From the NCBI GenBank assembly GCA_903828035.1, contig CAIKKV010000320.1, positions 1 to 7,433 of the forward strand: 7,433 bases of DNA. The letters run 5' to 3'. Both the position numbers and the translations under genes were made by a program. Under the pieces are notes generated by a model that did no database searches, was not told the DNA's origin, and saw nothing but the letters and a program-made list of their open reading frames with translations. Position 1 is the first letter of the stretch. Each line of letters opens with the position of its first letter. The DNA is from an uncultured bacterium (GTDB taxonomy: Bacteria > Verrucomicrobiota > Kiritimatiellia > CAIKKV01). Positions 6,363 to 7,433 of the stretch are shown piece after piece.

Positions 6363-7433
6363 TTAGTCGTCGATTTCAATCTTTTGCTCATCCGAGTTGC
6401 CTTTTAACTCCGGGGCATACATGCCGGAGATGCGGGCGGGCAAGACGCTGAATTGGCCCGGGATCTCCGCGCGCACCCGGTAGGTAACGCTGTTGGCTCC
6501 GCGCGCCAGGGTGCGCAGGAAGAGGCAGACGCGCTCGTCGCGGAACTCCATGTAGGCGCCCAGCTCGTTTCCGGTATAGCCGCTTCGGACGTCAACGGGC
6601 TCGAATCCCGCGGCCTTCATATCCTCGACCATCAGGTATTCGTAATCGTTCTTGCTGTCCAGTTTCAGCTCCACTTCCACCAGGTCGCCGCTCTTCAGGG
6701 TGTCCCCGTTCTTCAATTCGTGGCGTTCAAAGCGATCTACCCGGACGTTGACCGCCTGTCCGCGCGACCCGCCCGCTTGCTTGACCGTGTCCGCCTCCAC
6801 GAGCTTGAAGAGCTTCCGATGCACCTTGACCTCCAGGCCGGCCGCCGTGATGGGATCTTCCAGCGTGAAGTTCTCCAGGTATGCGTTGAAGTAGACGGGG
6901 CCCTTTCCGGTGCGCCGCAGTTCCACGCGATGCTTGCCGCCCGTGAGCGCCGCGCCTTCCAGTGTGACGGTGTTGTCCACGGCAAACAGGTTTTCGGCGG
7001 TGACGGTGACTGGATCGCCCACGCGCTTGCCGTCCAGCCAGGTTTCCACGGCCATATCGGGTCTAGCCTCGCCGCTGGCGGCCAGATAGTCCGACAGGGC
7101 TTCGATGCAGAGCGCCGTATCCCGGGTGGAGTTCCAATAGGTGGCGTGTTTGCGGTTGTTCAGCAGATATTTGACCAGCCGTGAAGCCCGGCTATCCGTG
7201 GGCGATGTCTTGGACAGCAGCTTCAAGTAGATGGCGTGGGCTTCAATTTCATCGCCGAACCAGAACCACCAATACCCGCCGTTGTTCATTCGAAGCCAGG
7301 CGGTTTGATTCTCATCGTCCAGCTCGACAAACTCGCCGATGTTCTCCAGCACCATAGACAGCTCTGTTTTGCGGCCTTGTTTCTCAAGCGCCAGACCGAG
7401 GAGGCCTTGACCGTACAGGGAGAGTTGCAGGCG
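6363..7433 (-). CDS. Alpha-2-macroglobulin family protein, C-terminal 356 residues (5' end missing)
   Basis: The frame is open through the right edge (26 codons precede the first visible ATG at 7355), so this is the end of a much larger protein. Bacterial alpha-2-macroglobulins are usually about 1,500-2,000 aa, exported, and thought to trap proteases or protect the envelope. Residues 1-118 of the fragment resemble the end of the helical thioester-domain toroid: GYWWFWFGDEIEAHAIYLKL (53-72), KYLLNNRKH (88-96) and YWNSTRDTALCIEAL (99-113). Residues about 125-192 form a beta-rich segment (KHRVELRRTGKGPVYFNAYL at 167-186). Residues about 200-350 match the C-terminal receptor-binding-like domain: YEYLMVEDMKAAGFEPV (264-280), YMEFRDERVCLFL (294-306) and TYRVRAEIPGQFSVLPAR (317-334), ending near MYAPELKG. 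The Cys-Glu-Gln thioester motif and any lipobox would lie outside the window, so thioester status is unknown. Neither pbpC, its frequent partner in proteobacteria, nor a cell-wall gene follows it. Confidence 0.87.
   Translation of the reverse strand, partial: RLQLSLYGQGLLGLALEKQGRKTELSMVLENIGEFVELDDENQTAWLRMNNGGYWWFWFGDEIEAHAIYLKLLSKTSPTDSRASRLVKYLLNNRKHATYWNSTRDTALCIEALSDYLAASGEARPDMAVETWLDGKRVGDPVTVTAENLFAVDNTVTLEGAALTGGKHRVELRRTGKGPVYFNAYLENFTLEDPITAAGLEVKVHRKLFKLVEADTVKQAGGSRGQAVNVRVDRFERHELKNGDTLKSGDLVEVELKLDSKNDYEYLMVEDMKAAGFEPVDVRSGYTGNELGAYMEFRDERVCLFLRTLARGANSVTYRVRAEIPGQFSVLPARISGMYAPELKGNSDEQKIEIDD

Noticed and set aside
6350..6391. 14-residue N-terminal extension of the URO-D-like protein
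   Set aside because: It would overlap the macroglobulin gene, and a good ribosome binding site stands before the ATG at 6349.
5297..6451. 384-aa plus-strand open frame opposite the URO-D-like gene and the macroglobulin end
   Set aside because: It crosses two well-supported minus-strand genes and resembles no family; antisense shadow.

Overview
The window is GC-rich and densely coded. All six or seven supportable genes lie on the minus strand, so transcription runs from the right edge to the left edge. The long plus-strand open frames are antisense shadows. The gene set (a large bacterial alpha-2-macroglobulin, a non-haem member of the uroporphyrinogen decarboxylase superfamily, and a GH123/DUF4091-type glycosidase) is the mix commonly met in the Planctomycetota-Verrucomicrobiota-Lentisphaerota-Kiritimatiellota group. 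That placement is an inference from gene content; no phylogenetic marker is present.

Layout in the direction of transcription: (1) 7433-6363, the C-terminal 356 residues of an alpha-2-macroglobulin-like protein, cut by the right edge; (2) 6349-5213, a URO-D-superfamily protein of 378 aa; (3) 5225-4629, a GNAT acetyltransferase of 198 aa that overlaps the previous gene by 13 nt; (4) a 59-nt gap with a ribosome binding site and a possible promoter; (5) 4569-2959, a GH123/DUF4091-like protein of 536 aa; (6) 2956-2291, a HAD phosphatase of 221 aa, 2 nt after its neighbour; (7) 2294-411, a 627-aa fusion of homocysteine S-methyltransferase and methylenetetrahydrofolate reductase, joined to the HAD gene by a 4-nt ATGA overlap; (8) a 58-nt gap with the best promoter-like site of the window; (9) 352-1, the start of an unrecognised membrane-anchored protein with helical, TPR-like sequence, cut by the left edge.

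Genes 1-3 form one tight cluster and genes 5-7 another, possibly one long operon. The most informative gene is the HMT-MTHFR fusion, which links the folate one-carbon pool to methionine synthesis without a cobalamin domain. Its presence near a URO-D-like protein, a superfamily that includes corrinoid and thiol methyltransferases, invites a methyl-transfer hypothesis. However, the URO-D-like protein lacks the usual Zn-thiol motif of those enzymes, so this is a guess from proximity. I see no RNA gene, mobile element, CRISPR array, riboswitch or convincing terminator, and I did not find a clearly new system.
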